NCBI RefSeq assembly: GCF_001702265.1
Contig: NZ_MAUE01000017.1
Location: 108,091-172,090, forward strand
Reading direction: 5' to 3'
DNA length: 64,000 nucleotides
From: Pseudomonas aylmerensis
GTDB taxonomy: Bacteria; Pseudomonadota; Gammaproteobacteria; Pseudomonadales; Pseudomonadaceae
This document shows, one piece after another, positions 9,555 to 18,966 of the stretch. A model generated the notes under the pieces. It was not told the origin of the DNA. It searched no databases and saw only the letters and a list, made by a program, of their open reading frames with translations. Within the stretch, counting starts at the first letter, position 1. Every line of letters starts with the position of its first letter. The translations under genes were made by a program, and so were the position numbers.

Positions 9555-9580
9555 ACGCGGCCGCCGCTGTGCGGCCGCGT
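9555..9580. other. Intra-operon hairpin
   Basis: A perfect 10-bp stem (acgcggccgc, 9555-9564; gcggccgcgt, 9571-9580) with a 6-base loop lies between the binding protein and aldolase genes. There is no T tract, so it is more likely an mRNA-stabilising or attenuating structure that raises binding-protein yield than a full terminator. Confidence 0.6.
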
Positions 9581-9597
9581 CCTGCGGAGACCGATTC

Positions 9598-10329
9598 ATG
9601 GCGTTATCCCACGAAGAACAGACGCGCATCGACCTGGCGGCGACCTTTCGCATCATCGCCCACCTGGGCATGCACGAGGCGGTGGCCAACCATTTCAGCG
9701 CTGCCGTGTCGGCCGATGGCAAACAGTTTTTGCTCAACCCGAAGTGGAAGCACTTCTCGCGTATCCGTGCCAGTGACCTGTTGCTGCTGAACGCCGATGA
9801 CAGCGCCTGCGCCGATCACCCGAACGTGGACGCCACCGCCTGGTCGATCCACGGGCAGATCCACCGGCTGTTGCCACAAACCCGCGCGGTGCTGCATTTG
9901 CACCCGGTGTACACCACGGCCGTGGCGTGCCTGGCCACGCCGCACATCCCGCCGATCGACCAGAACACCGCGCGTTATTTCAACCGCGTGGCGGTGGATG
10001 AGCTCTACGGCGGCATGGCCGACACCGAGGCCGAAGGCGCACGCCTGGCCGGGCTGCTCGACGGCAAGCGCCGCCTGCTGATGGGCAACCACGGCGTGAT
10101 GGTGACGGCGACGTCCATCGGCGAGGCCTTCGATGATATCTGGACCCTGGAGCGTGCCTGCCAGATCCTCGTGACGGCCTGGTCCACCGGGCAGCCGCTG
10201 CGTGTGCTTTCCGATGACGTGGCGGAGAAAACCGCGCGCGGTTGGGAAGGGATTGTGGATTTCTCGGTCCGGCATTTTGAAGAAATGAAGCAGTTGATGA
10301 TCGACACCGACCCTTCGGTACTCGATTGA
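9598..10329 (+). CDS. Class II aldolase/adducin family protein
   Basis: A 243-residue zinc-dependent class II aldolase/adducin domain protein. The metal-binding HLHPVY lies near residues 100-105 and a third His occurs in MGNHGVMV. This group performs aldol cleavage, epimerisation or decarboxylation of hydroxylated carboxylic acids. It is preceded by the PhyH dioxygenase, which could create the hydroxyl needed for cleavage. It is spaced 50 bases from the binding protein gene and 10 from the DUF1028 gene. The substrate cannot be read from the sequence. Confidence 0.88.
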   Translation: MALSHEEQTRIDLAATFRIIAHLGMHEAVANHFSAAVSADGKQFLLNPKWKHFSRIRASDLLLLNADDSACADHPNVDATAWSIHGQIHRLLPQTRAVLHLHPVYTTAVACLATPHIPPIDQNTARYFNRVAVDELYGGMADTEAEGARLAGLLDGKRRLLMGNHGVMVTATSIGEAFDDIWTLERACQILVTAWSTGQPLRVLSDDVAEKTARGWEGIVDFSVRHFEEMKQLMIDTDPSVLD

Positions 10330-10339
10330 GGAGCACGCC

Positions 10340-11014
10340 ATGACTTTTTCCGTTGTCGCTCGGTGTGCCGAGACCGGCCAGCTGGGTATTGCGATCAGCT
10401 CTTCGAGCATTGCCGTGGGCGCCCGTTGCCCCTGGCTGCGTCCAGGCGTTGGCGCGGTGGCGTCGCAGAACATCACGCTGCCGAGCCTGGGGCCGCAACT
10501 GCTGGATTTGCTCGAGCAGGGCCTGGCGCCGAGTGAGGCGCTGGCGACCTTGGTGGAACAGGATCACAGCCACTATCGTCAGGTCACCGTGATTGATAGC
10601 CAGGGGCGCACCGCGCATTTCAGCGGGGCGCAGACCCTCGGGATTCATCACGCGTTGAGCGGCGAACAGTGCGTAGCGGCGGGCAATATGTTGGCCGACG
10701 CCGGGGTGATTGCGGCGATGGTGCGCGCGTTCGAGATGGCCACGGGGCCGCTCGCCGAGCGTTTGCTGGCGGCGATGCAGGCCGGCCAGGCCGAAGGCGG
10801 CGAAGCGGGGCCAGTGCATTCGGCGGCGTTGGTGGTGGTCGACGACTTGCTGTGGCCGATCGTCAACCTGCGCGTCGACTGGGCCGATGAGGACCCGATC
10901 GGCGCGCTCGATCAACTCTGGCAAGCCTATCGCCCGCAACTGCAGGCCTACATCGACCGTGCCCTCAACCCGCAGATCGCACCGGGCTATGCCGTGCCGG
11001 GAGATGAGCGTTGA
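10340..11014 (+). CDS. DUF1028 domain protein (Ntn-hydrolase-like)
   Basis: A 224-residue DUF1028 protein. The opening MTFSVVARCAETGQLGIAISS and the stretch GVGAVASQNITLPSLG are characteristic. The family has an Ntn-hydrolase-like fold and is often next to peptidases or amidases, so an amide-bond hydrolase role is plausible but unproven. It overlaps the following deacylase gene (TTGA), indicating coupled expression and probably successive steps. Confidence 0.85.
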   Translation: MTFSVVARCAETGQLGIAISSSSIAVGARCPWLRPGVGAVASQNITLPSLGPQLLDLLEQGLAPSEALATLVEQDHSHYRQVTVIDSQGRTAHFSGAQTLGIHHALSGEQCVAAGNMLADAGVIAAMVRAFEMATGPLAERLLAAMQAGQAEGGEAGPVHSAALVVVDDLLWPIVNLRVDWADEDPIGALDQLWQAYRPQLQAYIDRALNPQIAPGYAVPGDER

Positions 11015-12162
11015 ACACAAGCCGCGACCTGCTGGCGCAACTGGTGCGCTTTGATACCACCAGCCGCGAATCCAACCTGGCGTTGATCGACTTTGTGCGC
11101 ACCTATCTGCAGGACCACGGCGTGGCTTGCGAGCTGGTCTACAACGCGCACAAGAGCAAGGCCAACCTGCTGGCGACCATCGGTCCGGCCGAGGTGCCTG
11201 GCGTGGTGTTGTCCGGGCATACCGACGTGGTGCCGGTGGACGGGCAGCGCTGGACGGTGGCGCCGTTTGAACTGACGGAAAAACACGGCCGGTTGTACGG
11301 GCGCGGCACTGCCGATATGAAGGGCTATATCGCTTGCGTACTGGCCTGTGTGCCGGCGCTGGTGAAGGCGCCGTTGCGCATGCCGGTGCATATCGCACTG
11401 TCGTACGACGAAGAGGTGGGCTGCCTGGGTGTGCGCGCGTTGATCGAGCGGTTCCATGGGCAGGCGGTCAAGCCGTTGCTGTGCGTGATCGGCGAACCTA
11501 CCGAGCTCAAGCCGGTGCTCGGCCACAAAGGCAAGCTGGCAGTGCGCTGCGAAGTGCACGGCGTGGCCTGCCATTCGGCGTATGCACCGTCGGGTGTGAA
11601 TGCCATCGAATATGCCGCGCAACTGATCAGCGAGCTGGTGCGACTCGGTGAAACGCTCAAGGCGCCGACGTTGCTCGACGAGCGTTTTGATCCGCCGTTT
11701 TCCACGGTGCAGACCGGCGTGATCGGCGGCGGCAAGGCGCTGAATATCGTCCCGCAAAACTGCACGTTCGACTTTGAAGTGCGCTCGCTGCCGGTCCAGG
11801 ATCCCCGGCAGGTGGCGCAGCAACTGCGTGATTACGCCGAGCACACCTTGCTGCCGGCGATGCAGGCAGTGAGCGCGCACTGCGCGATTGAGTTCAGTGA
11901 ATTGTCCAGCTACCCAGGGTTGGCCACCTCGCCGCAAAGCCAGGCAGCGGAGTGGGTCGCGCAGTTTTGCGGCTCCCGGGATTACGGCACCGTGGCCTTC
12001 GGGACTGAAGGCGGGCTGTTTGACCAAGCCGGCATCCCGACAGTGGTATGCGGCCCCGGCAGCATGGAGCAGGGGCATAAGCCGGATGAATTCATCAGCC
12101 TGGAACAGCTGAATGCCTGCGACCGAATGCTGGAACGGGTGCTCGCGTTCGTGAGCCGATAA
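11011..12162 (+). CDS. argE: M20 peptidase, acetylornithine deacetylase (ArgE)-type
   Basis: A 383-residue M20A metallohydrolase. Motifs include SGHTDVVPVD (first metal His near residue 70), GRGTADMKG with the bridging Asp, the catalytic Glu in YDEEVGCLG, and GEPTEL. It starts at TTG 11011, overlapping the DUF1028 stop. Best match by eye is ArgE, which removes the acyl group from N2-acetylornithine. In this operon it more likely deacylates a catabolic intermediate than serves arginine synthesis. It ends the operon, just before a REP array. Confidence 0.85.
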   Translation: MNTSRDLLAQLVRFDTTSRESNLALIDFVRTYLQDHGVACELVYNAHKSKANLLATIGPAEVPGVVLSGHTDVVPVDGQRWTVAPFELTEKHGRLYGRGTADMKGYIACVLACVPALVKAPLRMPVHIALSYDEEVGCLGVRALIERFHGQAVKPLLCVIGEPTELKPVLGHKGKLAVRCEVHGVACHSAYAPSGVNAIEYAAQLISELVRLGETLKAPTLLDERFDPPFSTVQTGVIGGGKALNIVPQNCTFDFEVRSLPVQDPRQVAQQLRDYAEHTLLPAMQAVSAHCAIEFSELSSYPGLATSPQSQAAEWVAQFCGSRDYGTVAFGTEGGLFDQAGIPTVVCGPGSMEQGHKPDEFISLEQLNACDRMLERVLAFVSR

Positions 12163-12190
12163 ACCCCTCTCAAGCCATGTGCTCATCAAA

Positions 12191-12878
12191 CTGTGGGAGC
12201 AGGCAAGCCCGCTCCCACAGAGGCCTCAGGGCATGGCTCAGGCCCCCAGGCATATGGAGCTCCCACAGAGGCCTCAAGGTATAGCTCAGGCCCCCGGGCA
12301 TATGGAGATCAAATGTGGGAGCTGGCTTGCCTGCGAAGGCGGTGTGTCAGTCGACGAATTAGTTAACTGACCCACCGCCTTCGCGAGCAAGCCCGCTCCC
12401 ACAGGGGGATCCTGGTATGACTCGGGATCCCGGGTGTATGGAGCTCAAATGTGGGAGCTGGCTTGCCTGCGAAAACGGTGGGTCAGTCGACGAATTGGTT
12501 AACTGACCCACCGCCTTCGCGAGCAAGCCCGCTCCCACAGGGGGATCCTGGTATGACTCGAGATCCCGGGTGTATGGAGATCAAATGTGGGAGCTGGCTT
12601 GCCTGCGAAGGCGGTGTGTCAGTCGACGGATTGGTTAACTGACCCACCGCCTTCGCGGGCAAGCCCGCTCCCACAGGGGGATCCTGGTATGACTCGGGAT
12701 CCCGGGTGTATGGAGATCAAATGTGGGAGCTGGCTTGCCTGCGAAGGCGGTGTGTCAGTCGACGAATTGGTTAACTGACCCACCGCCTTCGCGAGCAAGC
12801 CCGCTCCCACAGAGGCCTCAAGGTATAGCTCAGGCCCCCGGGCATATGGAGATCAAATGTGGGAGCTGGCTGGTGATT
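12191..12878. repeat. REP array: 136-bp tandem repeat of an inverted REP pair
   Basis: Starts of tgtgggagctgg fall at 12314, 12450, 12586, 12722 and 12858, an exact 136-base period. Each unit holds two REP arms in opposite orientation (gggagctggcttgcctgcga and cgcgagcaagcccgctccca) around gtcagtcgac/ggttaactgac. Internal spacers read ggatcctggtatgactcgggatcc; the outermost spacers on both sides read gaggcctcaaggtatagctc, so the array expanded inside a pre-existing flank. The run of near-identical copies suggests recent amplification. No gene lies within it. Confidence 0.95.
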
Positions 12879-14123
12879 TCATCCAGCCTTGGCCACGCCC
12901 ACTCGCCACTGCGCCGGGGGCAGGGTTCCGTTTACCAGGTAATTTCCCACGATCCGTGATTTGTAGACGCGCGGGTTGTGGTTGGCCAATGTGCGCGCGT
13001 TGCGCCATAGCCGGTCCAGTGCCTTGTTGCTGGCGGTGGCGCTGGCGCCCAGGGCGTCGAATAGCGCGGTGGTCGCTGCGAGTGTGGCATCCACCACAGG
13101 GTTGACGGCCAGGCACACTTCCAGCTCGGCGAGTGCCACCTGTGGGTCGTCGTCATGCACGGGCTGGTCGTGGGCAATCACATACTGCGCGGTGTGCTCC
13201 AGGCGCTGCGCCGCCTGTTGGGCGATGGCCTGGGCGGCGTAGGCCTGGCTGGCGACTTCGCCGATCACTTGCAGCAATTGCACATCCTGGCCGGCGACAT
13301 CGGCATTGCCCGTGGTGAAAGTGCGGGCGCGTTGGCTGAGTTCTTCGGCGCCACTCAAGGCCGCGCGGCGGGCGATGCCGGCGAGGGTGCTGAGGTGATA
13401 AAGCTGGAAAAACGACTGCCCATGGCCAAAGCGCTGTTGCGTGGGACGCGCCTCATTGTCCAGCACCGGCGCGCTGTCGAAGATGCAGGTGCCGCTGGCG
13501 GTGAGGCGTTGGCCGAAGCCGTTCCAGTCATCGACGACCTGCACGCCGGCAGCCTTGAGGTCGACAACCACGCTGTAGGTCGTGCCGTCTTCGCCGGTTG
13601 CAATCGTGTTGATCAAGTCACTGTAGAGCGCGCCCGTGGTGTAGAACTTGCGACCGCTGATGCGCAAGGTGCCGCTTGCGTCGCGGTGCAGACGGGTTTC
13701 GAAATCGCCACGGGTCTGGTTGCCGACTTCGGTGCTGCCGGGAGAGAGCAGCGCGCCCTCGCCGAGACGGTCGAGCCACTTGGCGCGCCAGGCGGGGTCT
13801 TTGGCGCTGAGTACATCTTCGCAAAAACCAAAATGCCCCCGCAGGGCCTGGGTGATGTTGGAGTCGGCGGCAGACAGTTCGGTGAGCACGGCGAGCAGCT
13901 CAACCAGGGTCGCGCCGTGACCGCCATGGCTTGGCGGCAGGCGCCAGCGCGGCAGGCCCAGGGCGGTGAGTTGCTGGATCACACCGGACAGGCTGGCACG
14001 CGTCTGATCGTGCTCGGCCGCCTGCGCGAGGATGTGGGCGAAGAGTGGGCGCAACGGTGCGGCCAATTGTTCGTAGCGGGCAGACGGCGGTGCGCCCCAG
14101 ATAGGCAAGGCAGAATTGGACAT
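12879..14123 (-). CDS. SfnB-like acyl-CoA dehydrogenase family flavoenzyme
   Basis: A 414-residue protein of the acyl-CoA dehydrogenase/monooxygenase fold, closest by eye to the SfnB/DszC group that helps release sulfur from sulfones or thiophenes. Features include SLSGVIQQLTALGLPRW near the N-terminus, GGHGATLVELLAVL, FNxD-type substrate region RISGRKFYTTGALYSD, and the C-terminal helical bundle ending at VNGTLPPAQWRVG. The start at 14123 gives MSNSALPIWG with caggtca upstream; a longer frame is less likely. It runs into the REP array. The exact substrate is unknown. Confidence 0.8.
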   Translation of the reverse strand: MSNSALPIWGAPPSARYEQLAAPLRPLFAHILAQAAEHDQTRASLSGVIQQLTALGLPRWRLPPSHGGHGATLVELLAVLTELSAADSNITQALRGHFGFCEDVLSAKDPAWRAKWLDRLGEGALLSPGSTEVGNQTRGDFETRLHRDASGTLRISGRKFYTTGALYSDLINTIATGEDGTTYSVVVDLKAAGVQVVDDWNGFGQRLTASGTCIFDSAPVLDNEARPTQQRFGHGQSFFQLYHLSTLAGIARRAALSGAEELSQRARTFTTGNADVAGQDVQLLQVIGEVASQAYAAQAIAQQAAQRLEHTAQYVIAHDQPVHDDDPQVALAELEVCLAVNPVVDATLAATTALFDALGASATASNKALDRLWRNARTLANHNPRVYKSRIVGNYLVNGTLPPAQWRVGVAKAG

Positions 14124-14419
14124 GGGTTGACCTGGCGGTGCCTGCGCGTGGACGCGTCGGGCTGGAAAAAAAGAGTCAGAAGCACGGGGCCAGTGGTCTG
14201 GTGACGCCACCCTAACCCAGCGGTGACGAGGTTTTTAATACGAAAAATTGCTATCGAACTGCGGGCTGGTTCTATCGGCGCGACGGGAAACAAGCACTCA
14301 CAGAATCGCCCGGCCCCATGTACCGGGCGTGAACTAGGATTTTTTCTTCGGGGAGCTCTGCGCAGCTTGAAAAATCACTAGCATCGGCAGGGAGTAGCCA
14401 GTAGGCTACATGTGAATCT

Positions 14420-14719
14420 GTGACCAACATAATCGGCAGGACGCCAGAGTTTGATACATGGCTGGATGGAATGAGGGACGTTTGTGGAAAAGTGGCGGTT
14501 CTGACTCGGTTGGATCGCGCCGAAGACAACAATTTTGGCGATTGCGAGCCTGCCGGTAACGGCCTCAGTGAAATGCGTATTTTTGTCGGGCCCGGCTACC
14601 GGATCTACTTTGTCCGCACGGGCATCACTGCCTACTTGATGCTGTGGGGCAGTGACAAACCCGACCAGCAAAGAGGCATCAAGCGCGCCAAAGAGATTCT
14701 GGATGCCCTGAGAGGTTAA
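14420..14719 (+). CDS. HigB-type addiction module toxin (RelE/ParE superfamily)
   Basis: A 99-residue toxin of the RelE/ParE superfamily. Signatures include EFDTWLDGM, then RLDRAEDNNFGDCEPAGNG, EMRIFVGPGYRIYFV, and the C-terminal KRAKEIL. These are typical of the putative addiction module killer proteins that act as mRNA interferases or gyrase inhibitors. It lies four bases before its antitoxin gene, with toxin first as in HigBA. Confidence 0.88.
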   Translation: MTNIIGRTPEFDTWLDGMRDVCGKVAVLTRLDRAEDNNFGDCEPAGNGLSEMRIFVGPGYRIYFVRTGITAYLMLWGSDKPDQQRGIKRAKEILDALRG

Positions 14720-14723
14720 CCAA

Positions 14724-15077
14724 ATGAGCAATTCGACATTCAAGCCAGAGGACATGCCGATCCTCGATCTGGATACCTCCGGTACCCAGGTCTATGAAGC
14801 TTCGCGCTTCCTCGACAGCCCTGAAATCATCAGTGCTTACCTTGCACAAAGCATGAAGTCGCAAGACCCGCAGATCCTCATGAAGGCGCTTGCCGAGGTC
14901 GCCAAGGCACAAGGTGTGAACAAGGTGGCCGCGGCGGCGGGAGTGAATCGCGAGAGTCTGTACAAGACGCTCAAGGGCGGGTCTAAAACGCGCTATGAGA
15001 CCGTGCAGAAACTGATGCTGGCGTTAGGCGTGGAGCTGACGGTGCAGCCGATCAAGCGAACCCACTCGGCGAAGTGA
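14724..15077 (+). CDS. HigA-type addiction module antidote protein
   Basis: A 117-residue antidote with a C-terminal helix-turn-helix (NKVAAAAGVNRESLYKTL, about residues 72-89) typical of the HigA-like probable addiction module antidotes. The N-terminal part contains EASRFLDSPEIISAYL. It partners with the toxin four bases upstream and probably represses its own promoter. A REP pair follows the gene. Confidence 0.9.
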   Translation: MSNSTFKPEDMPILDLDTSGTQVYEASRFLDSPEIISAYLAQSMKSQDPQILMKALAEVAKAQGVNKVAAAAGVNRESLYKTLKGGSKTRYETVQKLMLALGVELTVQPIKRTHSAK

Positions 15078-15089
15078 CCACGATCACCG

Positions 15090-15167
15090 GTGGGAGCTGG
15101 CTTGCCTGCGATGGCGATGGGGCAGGCCACCTCAGAGTTGCTATCGCAGGCAAGCCCGCTCCTGCAT
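15090..15167. repeat. Inverted REP pair
   Basis: Two REP arms face each other (tgggagctggcttgcctgcg and cgcaggcaagcccgctcctg). The pair lies between the convergent HigA and GudD genes, where it could form a hairpin that protects both message ends. Confidence 0.85.
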
Positions 15168-15186
15168 TGAGCGGGCGTGTGAGTGC

Positions 15187-16512
15187 CTAGCGCACCAGGC
15201 ACGGTTGCTTGTTGTTGAAGCTCCAGCCCGGGATCAGGAACTGCATCGCCACGCTGTCATCGCGCGCGCCGAGGCCCATGCCTTTGTAGACTTCATGGGC
15301 CTTGGCCACGGCGTCCATGTCGATGTCCACGCCCAGGCCGGGCTTGGCGGGCACCTTCACGTAGCCCCCTTCGATTTTCAATGGCTCGTGGGTCAGGCGC
15401 TGGCCGTCCTGCCAGATCCAGTGGGTGTCGATGGCGGTGATGTCGCCCGGTGCGGCGGCGGCCACCTGGGTGAACATCGCCAGGGAAATATCGAAGTGGT
15501 TGTTGGAATGCGAGCCCCAGGTCAGGCCCCACTCGTTGCACATCTGCGCGACACGCACCGAGCCCTGCATGGTCCAGAAGTGCGGGTCGGCCAGCGGGAT
15601 GTCCACCGATTGCAGCTGGATCGCGTGGCCCATTTCGCGCCAGTCGGTGGCGATCATGTTGGTGGCGGTCTTGAGGCCGGTGGCGCGGCGGAATTCGGCC
15701 ATGACTTCGCGGCCCGAGTAACCGTTTTCGGCACCGCATGGGTCTTCGGCGTAGGCGAGCACGTGGTGCTGGTCGCGGCACAGGCGGATGGCTTCTTTCA
15801 ATGACCACGCGCCATTCGGGTCGAGGGTGATGCGTGCGTCGGGGAAGCGCTCGGCCAGTGCGGTGACGGCTTCGATTTCTGCGTCACCGCTCAACACGCC
15901 GCCCTTGAGCTTGAAATCATTGAAGCCGTACTTGGCTTTGGCGGCTTCGGCCAGGCGGACTACGGCCTCCGCCGTCAGGGCTGTTTCGTGACGCAGGCGG
16001 AACCAGTCATCATCGGCCTCCGCCTCGTTGCGATATGCCAGGGTCGTTGCGTTGCGGTCGCCGATATAAAACAGGTAGCCGAGCATTTTCACCGCATCAC
16101 GTTGCTGCCCTTCGCCGAGCAAGGCGGCCACCGGCACTTCCAGGAATTGACCCAGCAGGTCGAGCAGCGCCGCTTCCATCGCCGTGACCGCGTGGATGGT
16201 GATGCGCAGGTCGAACGTCTGCAGGCCGCGACCGCCCGCGTCGCGTGAGGCAAAGGTGCTGCGCATCTGGTTGAGGATGCGCTGGTACTGCCCGATCGGT
16301 TGGCCGATCACCAGGCTGCGCGCGTCCTCCAGGGTTTCGCGAATACGTTCGCCTCCGGGCACTTCGCCCACGCCGGTGCGGCCGCTGCTGTCCTTGAGGA
16401 TGACGATATTGCGCGTGAAGTAAGGCCCGTGGGCGCCGCTCAGGTTGAGCAGCATGCTGTCGTGGCCGGCCACGGGGATGACTTGGAAGTGGGTGACTAC
16501 TGGGGTATTCAT
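15187..16512 (-). CDS. gudD: Glucarate dehydratase
   Basis: A 441-residue enolase-superfamily acid sugar dehydratase, close to the usual GudD length of about 446. It converts D-glucarate to 5-keto-4-deoxyglucarate. Seen are the KxK motif (FNDFKLKGG), the metal ligands in DPNGAW and AEDPCG, and the catalytic His in [10 protein letters not shown]. The start at 16512 (MNTPVVTHF) is chosen from the upstream aggaac; a longer frame is spurious. It is 19 bases downstream of the permease gene and forms an acid-sugar uptake/degradation operon with it. Confidence 0.95.
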   Translation of the reverse strand: MNTPVVTHFQVIPVAGHDSMLLNLSGAHGPYFTRNIVILKDSSGRTGVGEVPGGERIRETLEDARSLVIGQPIGQYQRILNQMRSTFASRDAGGRGLQTFDLRITIHAVTAMEAALLDLLGQFLEVPVAALLGEGQQRDAVKMLGYLFYIGDRNATTLAYRNEAEADDDWFRLRHETALTAEAVVRLAEAAKAKYGFNDFKLKGGVLSGDAEIEAVTALAERFPDARITLDPNGAWSLKEAIRLCRDQHHVLAYAEDPCGAENGYSGREVMAEFRRATGLKTATNMIATDWREMGHAIQLQSVDIPLADPHFWTMQGSVRVAQMCNEWGLTWGSHSNNHFDISLAMFTQVAAAAPGDITAIDTHWIWQDGQRLTHEPLKIEGGYVKVPAKPGLGVDIDMDAVAKAHEVYKGMGLGARDDSVAMQFLIPGWSFNNKQPCLVR

Positions 16513-16531
16513 GGCACGTTCCTGGATAAGG

Positions 16532-17893
16532 TCAGAGAGGTTTGCTGATGGCTGCGCCCACGTGCACAGCGCCGGGCGAGGCCAGTACGGCGGACGGTGA
16601 GGTCTTGGCAAAGAACACCAGGATTGCGGCGAGCACTGATGTGCCTGCCAGGCCATAGAGGCCGCCCTGGATCGAGCCTGTGGTCTGTTCGAGGAAGCCG
16701 AAGGTGGTCGGTGCGACGAAGCCCCCAAGGTTGCCGATGGAGTTGATCAGCGCGATCACGGCTGCAGCGATGCGCACATCCAGATAACCCTGGGGGATCG
16801 GCCAGAACAGCGAAGACGCCGACTTGAAACCGATGGCCGCAAAGCAGATCGCCACGAAGGCGAAGATCGGCCCGCCGGTGGTGGACATGAACATGCCGGC
16901 AGCGGCAATCAACAGCGCGGCCGCGACCCAGGCCTGCTGGAACTTGAACTTGCTCGACAGCGAAGCGAACGCGTACATGGCGATGATCGAGATCAGCCAC
17001 GGGATCGAGTTGAAGAAGCCGACCTGCACATCGCTCAAGTCGCCCATCTTCTTGATGATGCTCGGCAGCCAGAACGTCGCGGCGTAGATGGTCAGCTGGA
17101 TGCAGAAGTACAACGCGCAGAACAGCAGGATCTGGCGATCCTTGAGCAGCTTGCCGAGCGTCGGCTTGACCGTGGTCAGGGCTTCACGCTCGCGCTGTTC
17201 CTGATCGATGGCGCCGACCAGTGCGTCCTGTTCTTCGCGGGTCATCCATTTGGCGTCGTGGGGGTTGGAGTCGAGCCAGAACCACACGAAGAACCCCAGC
17301 GCCACGGAGGCCAGGCCTTCGATGGCGAACATCCATTGCCAGCCGTGGAAGCCGAACCCTTCGATCTGCAGCAGCGCGCCGGAGAGCGGGCCCGAGATCA
17401 GCGAGGCCACCGCCGAGCCGCTGAGGAAAATCGCGATGGCTTTACCGCGCTCCACACCCGGCAGCCAGCGCGTGAAGTAGTAGATCACCCCAGGAAAGAA
17501 CCCGGCCTCGGCCACGCCCAGCAAAAAGCGCAGGATGTAGAACTGGGTTTCGTTCTGGATGAACGCCATCAGCGTGGCGACGATGCCCCAGGTGAACATG
17601 ATGCGGGTCAGCCAGATGCGCGCGCCGACCTTCTGCAGCAGCATGTTGGAGGGCACTTCGAAGAGCGCGTAGCCGATGAAGAACAACCCGGCACCCAGGC
17701 CGTAGGCCGCAGCGCCGATGCCGAGGTCGTGCTCCATGTGCGTGCGCACGAAACCGATGTTGACCCGGTCGATGTAGTTGAGGATGAACATGATCACGAA
17801 CAGTGGGAGCACGTGGCCCTTCACTTTGCTCACGGCGCGCGCGAGGACCGAATCACTTTCTGGAGCGGCAGATGCATGGCTTGAATTGTTCAC
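16532..17893 (-). CDS. gudP: MFS D-glucarate/galactarate permease
   Basis: A 453-residue major facilitator of the anion:cation symporter family with about twelve membrane segments. [13 protein letters not shown] near residues 36-48 and the loop [15 protein letters not shown] are typical of GudP/GarP-type acid sugar permeases. It is the first gene of an operon with gudD and lies divergent to a GntR regulator. Import of glucarate or galactarate is inferred from the partner enzyme. Confidence 0.9.
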   Translation of the reverse strand: MNNSSHASAAPESDSVLARAVSKVKGHVLPLFVIMFILNYIDRVNIGFVRTHMEHDLGIGAAAYGLGAGLFFIGYALFEVPSNMLLQKVGARIWLTRIMFTWGIVATLMAFIQNETQFYILRFLLGVAEAGFFPGVIYYFTRWLPGVERGKAIAIFLSGSAVASLISGPLSGALLQIEGFGFHGWQWMFAIEGLASVALGFFVWFWLDSNPHDAKWMTREEQDALVGAIDQEQREREALTTVKPTLGKLLKDRQILLFCALYFCIQLTIYAATFWLPSIIKKMGDLSDVQVGFFNSIPWLISIIAMYAFASLSSKFKFQQAWVAAALLIAAAGMFMSTTGGPIFAFVAICFAAIGFKSASSLFWPIPQGYLDVRIAAAVIALINSIGNLGGFVAPTTFGFLEQTTGSIQGGLYGLAGTSVLAAILVFFAKTSPSAVLASPGAVHVGAAISKPL

Positions 17894-18231
17894 AATTCAA
17901 AACTCCCCCTGATTTATTTTTATGCGGGTTTGGGTGTCTTGTTGATAGACATCATACAAGTGATTTTCCGAAGGCCGCAATGCGGTCGTGGGTGAATTTG
18001 TTCTTATAAGGCCGATGCTCGACCAGTTATTTTGGTTATGTGCCAGCATTTTCTAGGTTTTTAGAGGCCGCCGGTACCCAGGAATGATGTGGGTATCTGG
18101 TGCTGGTGGTAATGCGCAGATTAGCGGTTAAGGTTGGTTGTCATACAAGCTGGGCCAAAACAAATCAACTCCGCCGTGTCGCCGGGCGGGATGTTAAGCT
18201 CGCACCAGCCCAACCCCGTGGACCCGCAACG
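17894..18231. promoter_or_regulatory. Divergent gud/GntR control region with repeated TCATACAAG
   Basis: A 338-base divergent gap. The 9-mer tcatacaag occurs at 17952-17960 and again at 18141-18149. The first copy sits in an imperfect dyad (cttgt at 17938-17942, acaag at 17956-17960). FadR-type GntR proteins bind dyads of this general form, so these are candidate operators for the adjacent regulator. Confidence 0.4.
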
Positions 18232-18942
18232 ATGCCGATTGATAGTGGAATGCCCGTCCGTAGACGCTCCAACAACCTCGCCCAAGGCGTGGTCGACGCG
18301 CTGACCCAGCGCATCCTGCTCGGGCAGTTGAAGCCCGGTGAAAAGCTGCCGTCGGAATCCACCATCGTCCTTGAGCATGGCGTGAGCCGCACCGTGGTGC
18401 GTGAGGCCATTTCCAAGCTGCAGGCGTCGGGGCTCGTCGAGACCCGTCATGGCATCGGCACCTTTGTGCTGGCGCAACACGCCCGACAAGGCCTGCGCCT
18501 GCACGTGGACACGGTTGCCAGTGTGCGCAACATGCTCGAGTTGCGCCTGGGCCTGGAGGTGCAGGCGGTTGCGCTGGCCGCGTTACGCAGGACCGACGAA
18601 CACCTGGCGCACATGCGCACTGCACTCGACGATTACCAGGCGTCGCTGGCCAACAACGACAGCTGCGTCGAAGAGGACAAGCGTTTTCACCAGTTGATCG
18701 CCGAGGCCACCGGCAATACCTTCTTCACCGAAATCATGCTGCACCTGGGCAATGCGATGATTCCGCGCACTCAGCTCAAGGGCGATGAGCGTGGCGGTGC
18801 GGACTTTGCCCAGCTGGGGCAGTTGGCGAACCTGGAGCATGAGGCGATCTTCAACGCGATCAAGCGCCAAGACCCGGACGCTGCCCGCGCCGCAATGGTG
18901 CTGCACCTGACCAACAGTCGGGATCGGTTTTCGGGTGAGTAA
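18232..18942 (+). CDS. FadR-type GntR regulator (probable glucarate/galactarate operon)
   Basis: A 236-residue GntR regulator of the FadR subfamily. The winged helix region (ALTQRILLGQLKPGEKLPSE...SRTVVREAISKLQASGLVE) spans about residues 19-72, and the helical FCD effector domain follows with metal-ligand-type Asp/His residues. ATG 18232 (MPIDSG) is used; ATG 18250 is an alternative. Divergent to gudP, so it likely represses the gud genes until an acid sugar is present. Confidence 0.88.
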   Translation: MPIDSGMPVRRRSNNLAQGVVDALTQRILLGQLKPGEKLPSESTIVLEHGVSRTVVREAISKLQASGLVETRHGIGTFVLAQHARQGLRLHVDTVASVRNMLELRLGLEVQAVALAALRRTDEHLAHMRTALDDYQASLANNDSCVEEDKRFHQLIAEATGNTFFTEIMLHLGNAMIPRTQLKGDERGGADFAQLGQLANLEHEAIFNAIKRQDPDAARAAMVLHLTNSRDRFSGE

Positions 18943-18966
18943 TTTTGTGTTGATAAGGAACGGCTG

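Noticed and set aside
12191..12878. CRISPR array
   Set aside because: The regular 136-bp period comes from long inverted REP pairs with near-identical spacers; there are no unique spacers of 30-40 bases and no cas genes.
12179..12959. Repeated 63-codon frames on both strands
   Set aside because: They recur with the 136-bp REP unit and are by-products of the repeat.
15187..16728. Longer start for glucarate dehydratase at 16728
   Set aside because: The extension overlaps the permease gene and has no similarity to the family; MNTPVVTHF at 16512 fits.
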